DNA of 64,000 bases. Source: Bog-473 sp963834405. Its GTDB lineage: Bacteria > Actinomycetota > Acidimicrobiia > Acidimicrobiales > RAAP-2. The translations under genes and the position numbers were made by a program. This document shows, piece by piece, positions 7,325-15,003 of this stretch. Location: NCBI GenBank assembly GCA_963834405.1, contig CAWIBX010000005.1:1426001-1490000 (forward strand), read 5' to 3'. The notes below the pieces were generated by a model. The model searched no databases, had not been told where the DNA came from, and worked only from the letters and a program-made list of their open reading frames with translations. Position 1 is the first letter of the stretch. Each line of letters begins with the position of its first letter.

Positions 7325-8698
7325 CTAGGAGACCTCTGACCTCCCCACGGGTTCGTCCGGCAAGCACGGCACCACCGGGAGACGCAGAGTCATCTTTGCC
7401 CCCCCGGCTGGGTCGTTCTCGGCGACGACGGAACCGCCCTCGGCCTTTACGACCTGCGCCACGATGGCCAGCCCCAGGCCCGACCCCGGCAGTCCTCGGG
7501 CGGTCGGGGAGCGGTAAAAACGGTCGAAGATGTGAGGCAGGTCCTCGTCGGCGATACCCGGTCCCTGGTCGTGCACGACCACCTCGCCGTCCCGGCAGCA
7601 GACGGACACCTCAAGCCCCGGCGGGCTCCACTTGCGTGCGTTGTCGAGCAGATTGCCCACCGCGCGGGACAAGCGGTCTGCATGCCCCTCGACGCAGCAG
7701 GGAGCCGCGTCGAGCGAGAACGTGACCTCCTTGGCCCGGCCGTGCGTGTTCTGCACGGCCACAGCGTCACTGACCAGCAGATCGAGGCGCAACAGTTCCC
7801 GGGACACCGGCTCCGGATCCCCCCGCGCCAGTTCCGCCAGGTCGCCGACGATGTCGGTCAGCTCCTGCAGCTGCACGAGGACGTCGTCGACAAGCACCGA
7901 ACGGTCCTCGGGACTCAGCTCGTCGACGCGCCGGATCACCTCCAGGTTGGTGCGCAGGCTGGTCAGGGGGGTGCGCAATTCGTGCGACGCGTCGAGCACA
8001 AGCTGGCTCTGGGCCCGGCGCGACGAGTCGAGGGCTTCGAGCAGGCGGTTGAAGGCGCGCCGCAAACGGCCGAGCTCGTCCGGGCCGCCGGGGGACAACC
8101 GCTGCGAGACGTCTGTCGTCTCGGCGACGTCCTCGACGGAGTCGGTCAGCGAGTTGAGCGGCACCAGGGCGGTGCGGGCGACCAGGAGACCCAGGACGAC
8201 GGCCAGCGCCACGCCGGCCAGCGCGACGGCGCCTAGCAGCAACGCCAGCTTTGTCAGCTCGGAGTTCGCGTTGAGCAACGTCGCGATCTGCAGGGCGCCT
8301 CCCTCCGCGAGCGGCTCCCCGTCGACCAGCGTCCCCGCGGGCAGGTGCTCGACGAGTTCCCGCATCTGGTTCCCGTCCACGATCACCGTCGTGAAGAACG
8401 TGGGCGCCAGCCCAGCGCCTCCCGTACCCGGCACGGCCACGAGCCGAACCTGTCCGGTGACCGGGAGGCCGCCGCCCGAGACCACGGCGCCGTTGGTGTC
8501 GATCACCTGCCCGAGGGTCGCGGTCGTTGTCCCGATCTGCTGACCCGCGATGATTTTCTGCGCGGCCGTCGTCAGCGAGTTGTCGGCCGCCTCCAACAGC
8601 GTGTTGCGCGCCGCGATGAACGACGCGCTCGATGCCGCCAGCACGGCCACCACTACGGCGACGGTGGCCGCCAGGACGAGCCTGGTCCGGAAGGTCAC
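7325..8698 (-). CDS. OmpR-partner sensor histidine kinase (MprB-like)
   Basis: A 457-residue membrane sensor kinase. TM1 is at about 7-29, an extracytoplasmic loop to about 149, TM2 at 150-174, HAMP at 175-228, and the HisKA box SQLVLDASHELRTPL with phospho-acceptor H239; the C-terminal ATPase has LLDNARKW (N box), DQGPGI (G1) and GSGLGLAI (G2). The GTG start overlaps the regulator's stop by 4 bases (GTGA), so the pair is co-translated. Architecture resembles mycobacterial MprB/TcrY envelope-stress kinases; the signal sensed is unknown. Confidence 0.9.
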   Translation of the reverse strand: MTFRTRLVLAATVAVVVAVLAASSASFIAARNTLLEAADNSLTTAAQKIIAGQQIGTTTATLGQVIDTNGAVVSGGGLPVTGQVRLVAVPGTGGAGLAPTFFTTVIVDGNQMRELVEHLPAGTLVDGEPLAEGGALQIATLLNANSELTKLALLLGAVALAGVALAVVLGLLVARTALVPLNSLTDSVEDVAETTDVSQRLSPGGPDELGRLRRAFNRLLEALDSSRRAQSQLVLDASHELRTPLTSLRTNLEVIRRVDELSPEDRSVLVDDVLVQLQELTDIVGDLAELARGDPEPVSRELLRLDLLVSDAVAVQNTHGRAKEVTFSLDAAPCCVEGHADRLSRAVGNLLDNARKWSPPGLEVSVCCRDGEVVVHDQGPGIADEDLPHIFDRFYRSPTARGLPGSGLGLAIVAQVVKAEGGSVVAENDPAGGAKMTLRLPVVPCLPDEPVGRSEVS

Positions 8699-9369
8699 GC
8701 GTCGCGCAGCACGTACCCGACGCCGCGCACGGTCTGGATGCGGCGCGGTTCGCCGCCCTCCTCGAGCTTGCGACGGAGGTACCCGACGTAGACGGCGAGG
8801 GAATTGGTGCCCGAGTCGAAGTCGAACCCCCAAACCTTGTTGAGCAGCACATCGCGGGTGAGCACCTGGCGGGGATGACGGAGGAACATCTCGAGGAGGT
8901 CGAACTCAATCCGCGTCAGAGTGAACGAGCGCTCGCCCCTTTGGGCCTCCCGCGTCGACAGGTTCAAGGTGAGGTCGCCCACCCGCAGGAGCCCGCCCTC
9001 CCCTCCCTCGAAGCGCCGCCGCAGGAGGGCGCGCAGGCGGGCCAGCAGCTCGGCCAGTGCGAAGGGCTTGACCAGGTAGTCGTCGGCGCCAGCGTCGAGT
9101 CCCTGGACGCGGTCGTCTATGGCGTCGCGTGCGGTCAGCATGAGGACCGGGGTGTCGTCCCCGGCGGTGCGCATGCGCCGGCATACGGTGAGGCCGTCCA
9201 CGTCGGGCAGCCCGAGGTCGAGGATGAGCGCGTCGGGCGGCGTCTGGGCGAGGGCCTCCAGCGCCTCGCCCCCCGACGGGACGGTCACCACCTCGTACCC
9301 CTCGAGCCGGAGCGCGCGGTCGATGGACCGGCGCACCGCCAGGTCGTCGTCCACCACCAGGATTCGCAT
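8695..9369 (-). CDS. OmpR/PhoB-family response regulator (MprA-like)
   Basis: A 224-residue response regulator: a receiver domain at 1-115 with MRILVVDDD, the phospho-acceptor D51 in LILDLGLPD, LTARD and the conserved Lys in YLVKPF, then a winged-helix DNA-binding domain at about 130-222 (LTRIEFDLLEMFLRHP, the recognition helix around NSLAVYVGYLRRKL, and RTVRGVGYVL). It is the partner of the downstream kinase. The ATG at 9369 is preceded by TAGCTT 7 bases upstream on the minus strand, suggesting leaderless transcription of the operon. Confidence 0.92.
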   Translation of the reverse strand: MRILVVDDDLAVRRSIDRALRLEGYEVVTVPSGGEALEALAQTPPDALILDLGLPDVDGLTVCRRMRTAGDDTPVLMLTARDAIDDRVQGLDAGADDYLVKPFALAELLARLRALLRRRFEGGEGGLLRVGDLTLNLSTREAQRGERSFTLTRIEFDLLEMFLRHPRQVLTRDVLLNKVWGFDFDSGTNSLAVYVGYLRRKLEEGGEPRRIQTVRGVGYVLRDA

Positions 9370-9376
9370 CACGCAG

Positions 9377-9382
9377 AAGCTA
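9377..9382 (-). promoter_or_regulatory. -10 box for the two-component operon
   Basis: TAGCTT on the minus strand ends 7 bases before the regulator ATG at 9369, with no Shine-Dalgarno between. Confidence 0.5.
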
Positions 9383-9445
9383 CCGCCGGGGGTCGTGCGG
9401 CCCACGGCGGACGCCTGTCTAACCTCTACCTGGCAACCACCTCGG

Positions 9446-9518
9446 TCCGGGGTAGTTCAATCGGCAGAACGTCGGCCTTTGGAGCCGGATGTTGGAGGTT
9501 CGAGCCCTCCCCCCGGAA
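9446..9518 (+). tRNA. tRNA-Gln (anticodon UUG)
   Basis: A 73-nt cloverleaf. The acceptor stem pairs 9446-9452 with 9511-9517, the D stem is GTTC/GAAC, and the anticodon stem TCGGC/GCCGG encloses the loop CTTTGGA with anticodon TTG (9479-9481). The T stem is GGAGG/CCTCC with loop TTCGAGC, and the discriminator is A. The 3' CCA is not encoded. It is divergent from the two-component operon, and an insertion sequence lies 160 bp downstream. Confidence 0.93.
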
Positions 9519-9678
9519 CCTGCTCTGCTGCCAACAGGAATGTCGGCCGAAGAGGCTGGAAAAGGGCAGCCGTTGAAAAATCGTTGATTAGCAGGACCGT
9601 TTCGGACCCTTGCGTCAGGTTGCCCAGGTCGGGGCCGGGCGCGTCGCGAGGCCCTTCCGAAACACCCCGCAGGGAAGC

Positions 9679-9705
9679 TAGCTACTTCGCCCTGAAAAAG
9701 TAGAT
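9679..9705 (+). repeat. Left terminal inverted repeat of the IS
   Basis: A perfect 27-bp inverted match to 11442-11468, including the outermost TA. It contains an internal CTACTT...AAGTAG dyad. Confidence 0.93.
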
Positions 9706-11466
9706 CGGGTGCGGTTGCTCAGCTGTCTTGAGTAACCGCCGCGTGCGCCCATAGGCCCTCGCTCCGACCTCTCCGGTCGCTTTTGATCCCGTTTTCCGGC
9801 CGTTTCTGGCTCGGAGCGCGCGACGGGAGAGGGTCGGGGCAAGATCAGGCGGGCGCTCGGTGCGTCGGTGGCGGGGGGCGCCCTGGTGGTCCGGTGAGGG
9901 TTCTCGCTCGTTGCCGTCGAGAAGACGCGAGGTCCTTGCTCTGTTCGCGTTCGTCGATCAGCACGGCGATCTTGGTGGCGTTGTGGGCGAGGACACCCCA
10001 GCCACACCATGAACGCGTCCCGTCGATGCCGTCGAGCATGGTGCGCTCCCAGCCCCAGGAGTGCTTGAGGTGTGAGATGCGGCCTTCGGATCCGGTGCGC
10101 CACTTGACGAGCTTGCGGAAGCGCCGTGCCGACTCGACCGCTTGGCGCTGAGCACCGGGGCGTCCCTTGCGCGGGATGGCGACGTGGTGCACGCCGAGGG
10201 CGTGGAGCTCGGCCTCTACCTTGGCCTCGCCATAGCCGCGATCGGCGGTCACGGATCTGGGCACCTTGCCCAGCAGTTCTTTGATGCGGCCGATGGCGGC
10301 GCCGAGCATGGGAGCGTCTGCTGGGTTGCCGACCTCGACGCGATGGTCGAGCACGATGCCGTCGGCGTTGTCGGTGACCTGGGCCTTGTAGCCGAACTCG
10401 ACGGGGCGCCCGAGGCGTCCCTTGGCGATAGGACGAGCGTCGGTGTCGTGGAGCGACACGATGCGCGTCGATCCGTCGGGGACTTCGCCGCCGAGGCGGG
10501 TGCGGGTCTGGATCACCACCGTCTCGAGCACCGAGATGGTGCGTTCGAGCTCGGCGACGAGCGCGCTGGCTTTGCCCGAGGCTCCCTTGCCGGCCCGACC
10601 CAGCGCCCGGCGGGCGTTGGTGGCGATGACCTGGGCGTCTTTGATGCTCGCCTCGGCGATGGTGGCCAACTCGCCGGTGAGGGTGAGCACCTCGTCTTTG
10701 GCCTCGCCGCTGCGCCGTCTGAGCCACGCCGCGATCTGATGAGCGCGTTGGCGCACCGAACGGGTGCGGTCCCGAAAGCGGGTGCGCCGGGCCAGACCGA
10801 GGCTCTGGAGCGCGGCGACGGTCTTGGTGAGCTTGGCCACCCCTTTGGTGAGCAGACCCGAGTCGGTTGGGTAGGCGACGTTGGCCGGGACGACCGTGGT
10901 GTCGGCGCGCACCTTGTCGAGTCGCACCACGTGGGCCGCCCGCGCCTTGTGCACCAAGGCCTCGTTGAGCTGGTCGACGGCGCCGTCCCCACAGCGGGTG
11001 GTGATCTTCATCAGCGTGGACGGGTGCGGCACGGCATCGGTGATCCCGACGCGGCAGAAACGCCGCCAGGTCAACGAGTCGGCTACCTCGGCACAGAGCG
11101 TCTCGAAGCCGAGCCGGTACCTGAAGCGCAAGAACATCATGCGCAGGTAGGTCTCCATCGGGATGGATGGCCGGCCGAGCACGGGGTCGAAGAAGGCGAC
11201 GAAGGGCTCGAAGAAGACCGGGTCGTCGAGCAGGCGGTCGATCTGCGCGAGTCCTGGTGGCAGCGCCAAGAACTCGGGCGGGAGGATTGTCTCCCACAGG
11301 GTGGGCTGGGGGTCTACCTTGGTGCGCAACACGATGGCTCCATTCACTCCGGGAAGGGTGTGTGGAGCCATCGTTGTTTCATTCCGGTCCGAACGCGAGT
11401 ACCCAGCCTCCAAGAACGCGCTGGTCGCGAGCGATTTTCACATCTACTTTTTCAGGGCGAAGTAGC
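9681..11466 (-). mobile_element. Insertion sequence with DUF772/DDE transposase
   Basis: A complete element of about 1.79 kb bounded by perfect inverted repeats and carrying one transposase on the minus strand. The dinucleotide TA flanks both ends (9679-9680 and 11467-11468) and may be a TA target duplication or part of the repeat. The intact transposase and perfect ends suggest recent or ongoing mobility. It sits between tRNA-Gln and a lower-GC fusion gene, marking this as an acquisition site. The family is probably close to IS1182/ISNCY, judged from domain layout only. Confidence 0.88.
9845..11371 (-). CDS. IS transposase (DUF772 + DDE catalytic domain)
   Basis: A 508-residue transposase. 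The N-terminal part, GRPSIPMETYLRMMFLRFRY, is a DUF772/InsH-type DNA-binding region. A DDE nuclease core follows, with the first Asp in VRADTTVV, the second in TADRGYGEAK and a candidate Glu in GSEGRISHLKHSWG. A long helical insert separates the first two acidic residues, as in IS1182/ISNCY-type enzymes. The ATG at 11371 was preferred; a TTG at 11413 would add 14 residues. The Arg/Pro-rich tail after residue 480 looks non-conserved. It catalyses movement of the element between the two inverted repeats. Confidence 0.9.
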   Translation of the reverse strand: MAPHTLPGVNGAIVLRTKVDPQPTLWETILPPEFLALPPGLAQIDRLLDDPVFFEPFVAFFDPVLGRPSIPMETYLRMMFLRFRYRLGFETLCAEVADSLTWRRFCRVGITDAVPHPSTLMKITTRCGDGAVDQLNEALVHKARAAHVVRLDKVRADTTVVPANVAYPTDSGLLTKGVAKLTKTVAALQSLGLARRTRFRDRTRSVRQRAHQIAAWLRRRSGEAKDEVLTLTGELATIAEASIKDAQVIATNARRALGRAGKGASGKASALVAELERTISVLETVVIQTRTRLGGEVPDGSTRIVSLHDTDARPIAKGRLGRPVEFGYKAQVTDNADGIVLDHRVEVGNPADAPMLGAAIGRIKELLGKVPRSVTADRGYGEAKVEAELHALGVHHVAIPRKGRPGAQRQAVESARRFRKLVKWRTGSEGRISHLKHSWGWERTMLDGIDGTRSWCGWGVLAHNATKIAVLIDEREQSKDLASSRRQRARTLTGPPGRPPPPTHRAPA

Positions 11467-11468
11467 TA
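11442..11468 (-). repeat. Right terminal inverted repeat of the IS
   Basis: A perfect inverted copy of 9679-9705, lying just outside the transposase 5' end. Confidence 0.93.
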
Positions 11469-11666
11469 TAGCTGGGGTCGGGAAAGGCGAGGCAATACAT
11501 TCGCCGACGGTTTACGAGGCTCACAACCGTCTCGTGGTTCCTCAGCTGGCTGGTGGTTACGCCCTCTATCGAAATCGCGCTGGTTCGGCCGACCGACCGT
11601 ACCTTGCGAACTGATACACCACGAACGTGTCGCGGCAGGCTATGGATGAGGGAGCTGCGAGCTTGG

Positions 11667-13145
11667 CTAAGCCCGCCGGACCCAGGCGACGTACTGGCCG
11701 CCCAGAGGGACCCGCTGGAGGTGTCGGTCGAGAGAGCACCCTATGGCGCCTCCGATAGGCGAGAAGAGGAAGTGGCGGAGGTCGGGCTCTGCATTAGCAG
11801 CGTTCCTGAGCAACTCGATCGCGTGGTGGGAACGAAGAAGCACGACGTTGTCGTCGAGCTCACATGTGTTCACGGCATGGCGGGTGAGCGGATTCAATGG
11901 GTTGTGCTCAAAGACCGCCACAACACCTTCAGGGCGGGTCACGCGGACCATCTCACTCACTAACTTGAACCGCTGTGAAACGGGGACGTGGTGCAGCACA
12001 CAGAGGGCGACCACCACATCGAAGGATTCGTCGGAGAATGGGAGCTTGTCGCCGTCGTACCATCTGAAATCCGCCGTGGGCACCGAGCGCCTGGCGTGGA
12101 CCAACATCTCCTCTGAAACGTCGACGCCGTGGAGCTTTCGTACCCGCGAGGCGAAGTGGCGATCAGTCGTCCCCGTGCCGCAACCCACGTCGAGAAGGGA
12201 CAGCCCTTGGAGCGAGCCCAGCCGCGGGCGGACGATCTCCTCGAGGACCTCCGCCTTGCGGCGCGCGTAGAAAGCGGCGTCTCTCCCCGTGAAGGAGACA
12301 GATCGGTTGACCGTCTCTTCGTAGGTGGTCGCATACGTATCGAAGTCGACGCCGCGCTCCTCCTCCCTCACGACTCGGGACAGCGACGCGTCGCGGCAGG
12401 CCAGCGGGATTCGATCGGGCCCTCCAGTTCCGTTCCTGCGGCCGTCCAACCAAATCCGCCAGATCCCCTTTAGGTCGTCAGCCGCGGTCTTGATGATCTT
12501 GACCCTGGTGTCGTCGTCCTCGACCCAGCGCACCGGTACCTCGTTGATCCGCGCGCCACTCCGGTGGGATAGTGCGAGGAGCTCAGTGTCAAAGAACCAC
12601 CCGTCGTCCTCGATCTTCGGGATCAAATCGCGGGCGAGGCTGGCACGGATCGCCTTGAAGCCACATTGCGCGTCGACGATCCCATAGTGCAGAAAAGCAC
12701 GCGCGATTTGGTTGTAGATGCGTGAGATCACTTCACGTTGCAAGGTCCGGGCGATCTCTGCGCCCGGGGTGAGTCGCGAGCCAATGGAGACTTCGCAGCG
12801 GCCGTCGACGATGGGGTCGAGTAGCGGCCGTAGCGACGCAAGCCCGGTGGAGAGATCGACGTCCATATAGGCGACCACCTCGGCTGTGCTGGTAGACCAG
12901 GCCTCCTTTAGGGCTCGCCCGCGGCCGCGTTCCTTCAGTCGGATGACCCTCGTGCGGGGGTTGACGGCTGCGAAGGCCCTGGCGAGCTCGAAGGTCTCGT
13001 CCGTGCTCCCGTTGTCGGCCACCGTGATGCACCAGTCGTAGGGGCATTGGGTGTCGAGGTAGGCGGCCAAGGTCGTCAGGCTGCTCACGACCGAGCCCTC
13101 CTCGTTGAGGACCGGGATCGTGATGTCGACGCTCGTACGTGTCAC
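11667..13145 (-). CDS. GT2 glycosyltransferase fused to SAM methyltransferase
   Basis: A 492-residue two-domain protein. Residues 5-240 are a GT2 domain of the dolichyl/polyprenyl-phosphate sugar transferase type: TIPVLNEEGSV, VADNGSTD, the DVD metal site at 95-97, GSRLTPGAE and the QCGFKA motif at 160-165. Residues 265-490 are a class I methyltransferase with LDVGCGTG at 318-325, the acidic VDVSEEM and a post-I LCVLHHVP region. No membrane segments are present. It may transfer a sugar to a polyprenyl phosphate and methylate the product or a partner sugar. The start is uncertain (GTG 13145 chosen; ATG 13202 also in frame). GC content is lower than in the neighbours and it lies beside an IS, which suggests transfer. 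Confidence 0.83.
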   Translation of the reverse strand: MTRTSVDITIPVLNEEGSVVSSLTTLAAYLDTQCPYDWCITVADNGSTDETFELARAFAAVNPRTRVIRLKERGRGRALKEAWSTSTAEVVAYMDVDLSTGLASLRPLLDPIVDGRCEVSIGSRLTPGAEIARTLQREVISRIYNQIARAFLHYGIVDAQCGFKAIRASLARDLIPKIEDDGWFFDTELLALSHRSGARINEVPVRWVEDDDTRVKIIKTAADDLKGIWRIWLDGRRNGTGGPDRIPLACRDASLSRVVREEERGVDFDTYATTYEETVNRSVSFTGRDAAFYARRKAEVLEEIVRPRLGSLQGLSLLDVGCGTGTTDRHFASRVRKLHGVDVSEEMLVHARRSVPTADFRWYDGDKLPFSDESFDVVVALCVLHHVPVSQRFKLVSEMVRVTRPEGVVAVFEHNPLNPLTRHAVNTCELDDNVVLLRSHHAIELLRNAANAEPDLRHFLFSPIGGAIGCSLDRHLQRVPLGGQYVAWVRRA

Positions 13146-13515
13146 CAAATTCGTCTTATCATGCGGACAGAGGATCTCAGGTCCCCCTATGCGTCCCGCC
13201 ATCTTTGGAACGTTCTCGTTGGAGCATAGCAACGCAGGTGCAGAATTCTTATGGCCAGGAACGGGACGCTATGCGTGTATTCCCCAAGATGGCCTTGTGA
13301 CTGAACAATCTCTTGGATTGGTCGACGCTAACCAATATGGAAACCAGGCAACCGATTTACGAGGCACCCTAAGACGTCGTAGTACCGGATCGTGGGAGGG
13401 CCCGCGTGCCCTGCGGCATCGTGGGACGTCGCATAATCATCGACCAGAACAACTGCCGAGATCCTCAGCGCGGCCGGAGTCGATGGTCGGACGTAGGAGC
13501 CTTTCCCCCGAAACG
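13146..13515. other. Low-GC intergenic region
   Basis: About 370 bases with no convincing gene. It is the most AT-rich part of the IS-adjacent segment and has a small dyad, ATTGGT/ACCAAT, around an 8-base loop (13317-13336). It presumably holds the promoter of the leftward fusion gene. Confidence 0.4.
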
Positions 13516-13989
13516 TCAGCGCCCCGTCGCCTTGTCCCGCTCGGCCAGTTGCGCCAGGTATTCGTTGTACGCCGCCAGCTCCGCGTCCTCGGCCTCCTGC
13601 CGGGCGTCACGCTCGCCACGTTTCCCACGGTCGCCATGCTCCTCGTGCGTGGCTGGGGCGACGGCGCCGGAGTCGTCGGGGACCGAAGGGGACGCGAGTT
13701 TCCCCTGCCCGGTCGGCGTTGTCGCCGTGACAGGGGCCGTCTCCGGCGCCTCGTGCACGAAGCGCCACCACATGTAGATCGCGTATGCGGCGAAGAACGG
13801 CCACTCGAAGACGTAGGCCCAACTGAGCTCGTTGCCGCCGACGGCTCGGTAGATCTGCCATACGCACAGGGCCATGAAGCCGGGCACCACTATGAGGATC
13901 ACCGCGTGCAGCCTGAGCGCCCGCGGTGTGAGCCACACGCTCCCGCCCGTCGCCCGCGCCTGCGGCTGCGCAGCCTGCGCCCTGCTCAC
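13516..13989 (-). CDS. Small membrane protein, function unknown
   Basis: A 157-residue protein not recognised as a known family. Two hydrophobic segments lie at about 31-54 (HAVILIVVPGFMALCVWQIY) and 67-84 (FEWPFFAAYAIYMWWRFV), followed by a charged cytosolic tail rich in Glu, Arg and Ala, likely helical (RQEAEDAELAAYNEYLAQLAE). The layout resembles small actinobacterial integral membrane proteins of unknown role. The GTG start at 13989 overlaps the hydrolase stop (GTGA), so the two are probably co-expressed. Confidence 0.7.
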   Translation of the reverse strand: MSRAQAAQPQARATGGSVWLTPRALRLHAVILIVVPGFMALCVWQIYRAVGGNELSWAYVFEWPFFAAYAIYMWWRFVHEAPETAPVTATTPTGQGKLASPSVPDDSGAVAPATHEEHGDRGKRGERDARQEAEDAELAAYNEYLAQLAERDKATGR

Positions 13990-14948
13990 CGCTCGCCGGG
14001 GCCAGTGCCGGGGCCGGACTCGGGATAGAAGAAGTCGGTCAGGATGTCCGCCAGCTCCAGGGGTCGGTCCCCCTGAATGCTGTGTCCCGCCCCCTCGACC
14101 CCCACCACCTGTGCACCCGGCTGGCGGCGCAGCAGTTCTGCTACGTCGGCGTCGTCTACCACCGACCAGGCCAGACCGCGCACCAGTAGCAACGGGCACG
14201 GGAGGCGGGAGATCGCCTCCCACCAGTCGCCGAAGTCCGGATGCGGCGGCGGCGCCGCCCCCGGAGCCCCCGCCGCCCCCGGCTCCGCGCCGGTGCGGAA
14301 GCGCGCCCAGCGCCACACCCAGCTGCCGTCCTCTCTCTGCACGGCGTTGTGCAGGATGCCGCGGCGCAGCGAGGACTCGGAACGCCCCGGGTTGTGCTCA
14401 ATCGTGCGGGCCAGGAGCTCGTCGAAGCTGTCGAAGCTCGGGGGCCCGTTGATGAAGTTGGTGATGGGTGCCGCCTTTTCCGGGTTCACGCCGGGCGTCA
14501 CGTCGACGAGCGCCAGCTTGCGCACGAGCTCCGGGGCGTGGTCGGCCAGCGCGATGGAAGACATGCCGCCGAGCGACATGCCCACCACCCCCCGCGCCCC
14601 GGGCGCCAGCTCGGCCACGACCACGGCCAGGTCGCGGCCGTTGCTCCCCACCGAGGTGATGCCCTCGGGCCCGCCGTCGGAGTGCCCGTGGCCCGGGAGG
14701 TCGACCGCCAGCAGCGGCCGGCCCAACGCCAGCGCCACCGTGTCCCAGGTGTGGGCGTTCTGCGCCCCGCCGTGCACCAGGACCAGCTCGGGCGGCGCCG
14801 TGCCCCAGACGAGGCTCGACATCACCCGCCCCGGCGACACCTCGACCTCCACCCGGCGCACGTCGGGCGGGGCGGAATAGGGGATCCCGTACTCGGCCGC
14901 ATTCTCGTGGAACAGGCCGAATTCGTCGTAGAAGATGCGCTCCGGCAC
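13986..14948 (-). CDS. Alpha/beta hydrolase
   Basis: A 320-residue alpha/beta-hydrolase fold protein with an HGGAQNAHTW oxyanion-hole region (59-68), DLPGHGHSDGG, the nucleophile elbow VGMSLGG (S125), and a late VEGAGHSIQGDRP with the catalytic His. The substrate cannot be told from sequence; esterases, lactonases and C-C hydrolases share this pattern. An unusual Ala/Gly/Pro-rich stretch (GAEPGAAGAPGAAPPP) interrupts the cap region. The GTG at 14948 starts about 55 bp from the divergent glmU, so the two genes share a promoter region. Confidence 0.85.
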   Translation of the reverse strand: MPERIFYDEFGLFHENAAEYGIPYSAPPDVRRVEVEVSPGRVMSSLVWGTAPPELVLVHGGAQNAHTWDTVALALGRPLLAVDLPGHGHSDGGPEGITSVGSNGRDLAVVVAELAPGARGVVGMSLGGMSSIALADHAPELVRKLALVDVTPGVNPEKAAPITNFINGPPSFDSFDELLARTIEHNPGRSESSLRRGILHNAVQREDGSWVWRWARFRTGAEPGAAGAPGAAPPPHPDFGDWWEAISRLPCPLLLVRGLAWSVVDDADVAELLRRQPGAQVVGVEGAGHSIQGDRPLELADILTDFFYPESGPGTGPGER

Positions 14949-15003
14949 ACCGCGAGTGTCCCATACGCCCGTCGCCAGTCCCCGCGGGCTAAGAATGCGT
15001 GCG

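Noticed and set aside
9519..9680. Possible integrative-element attachment site after tRNA-Gln
   Set aside because: No repeat of the tRNA 3' end was seen downstream, and no integrase gene is present. The IS alone explains the mobile signal.
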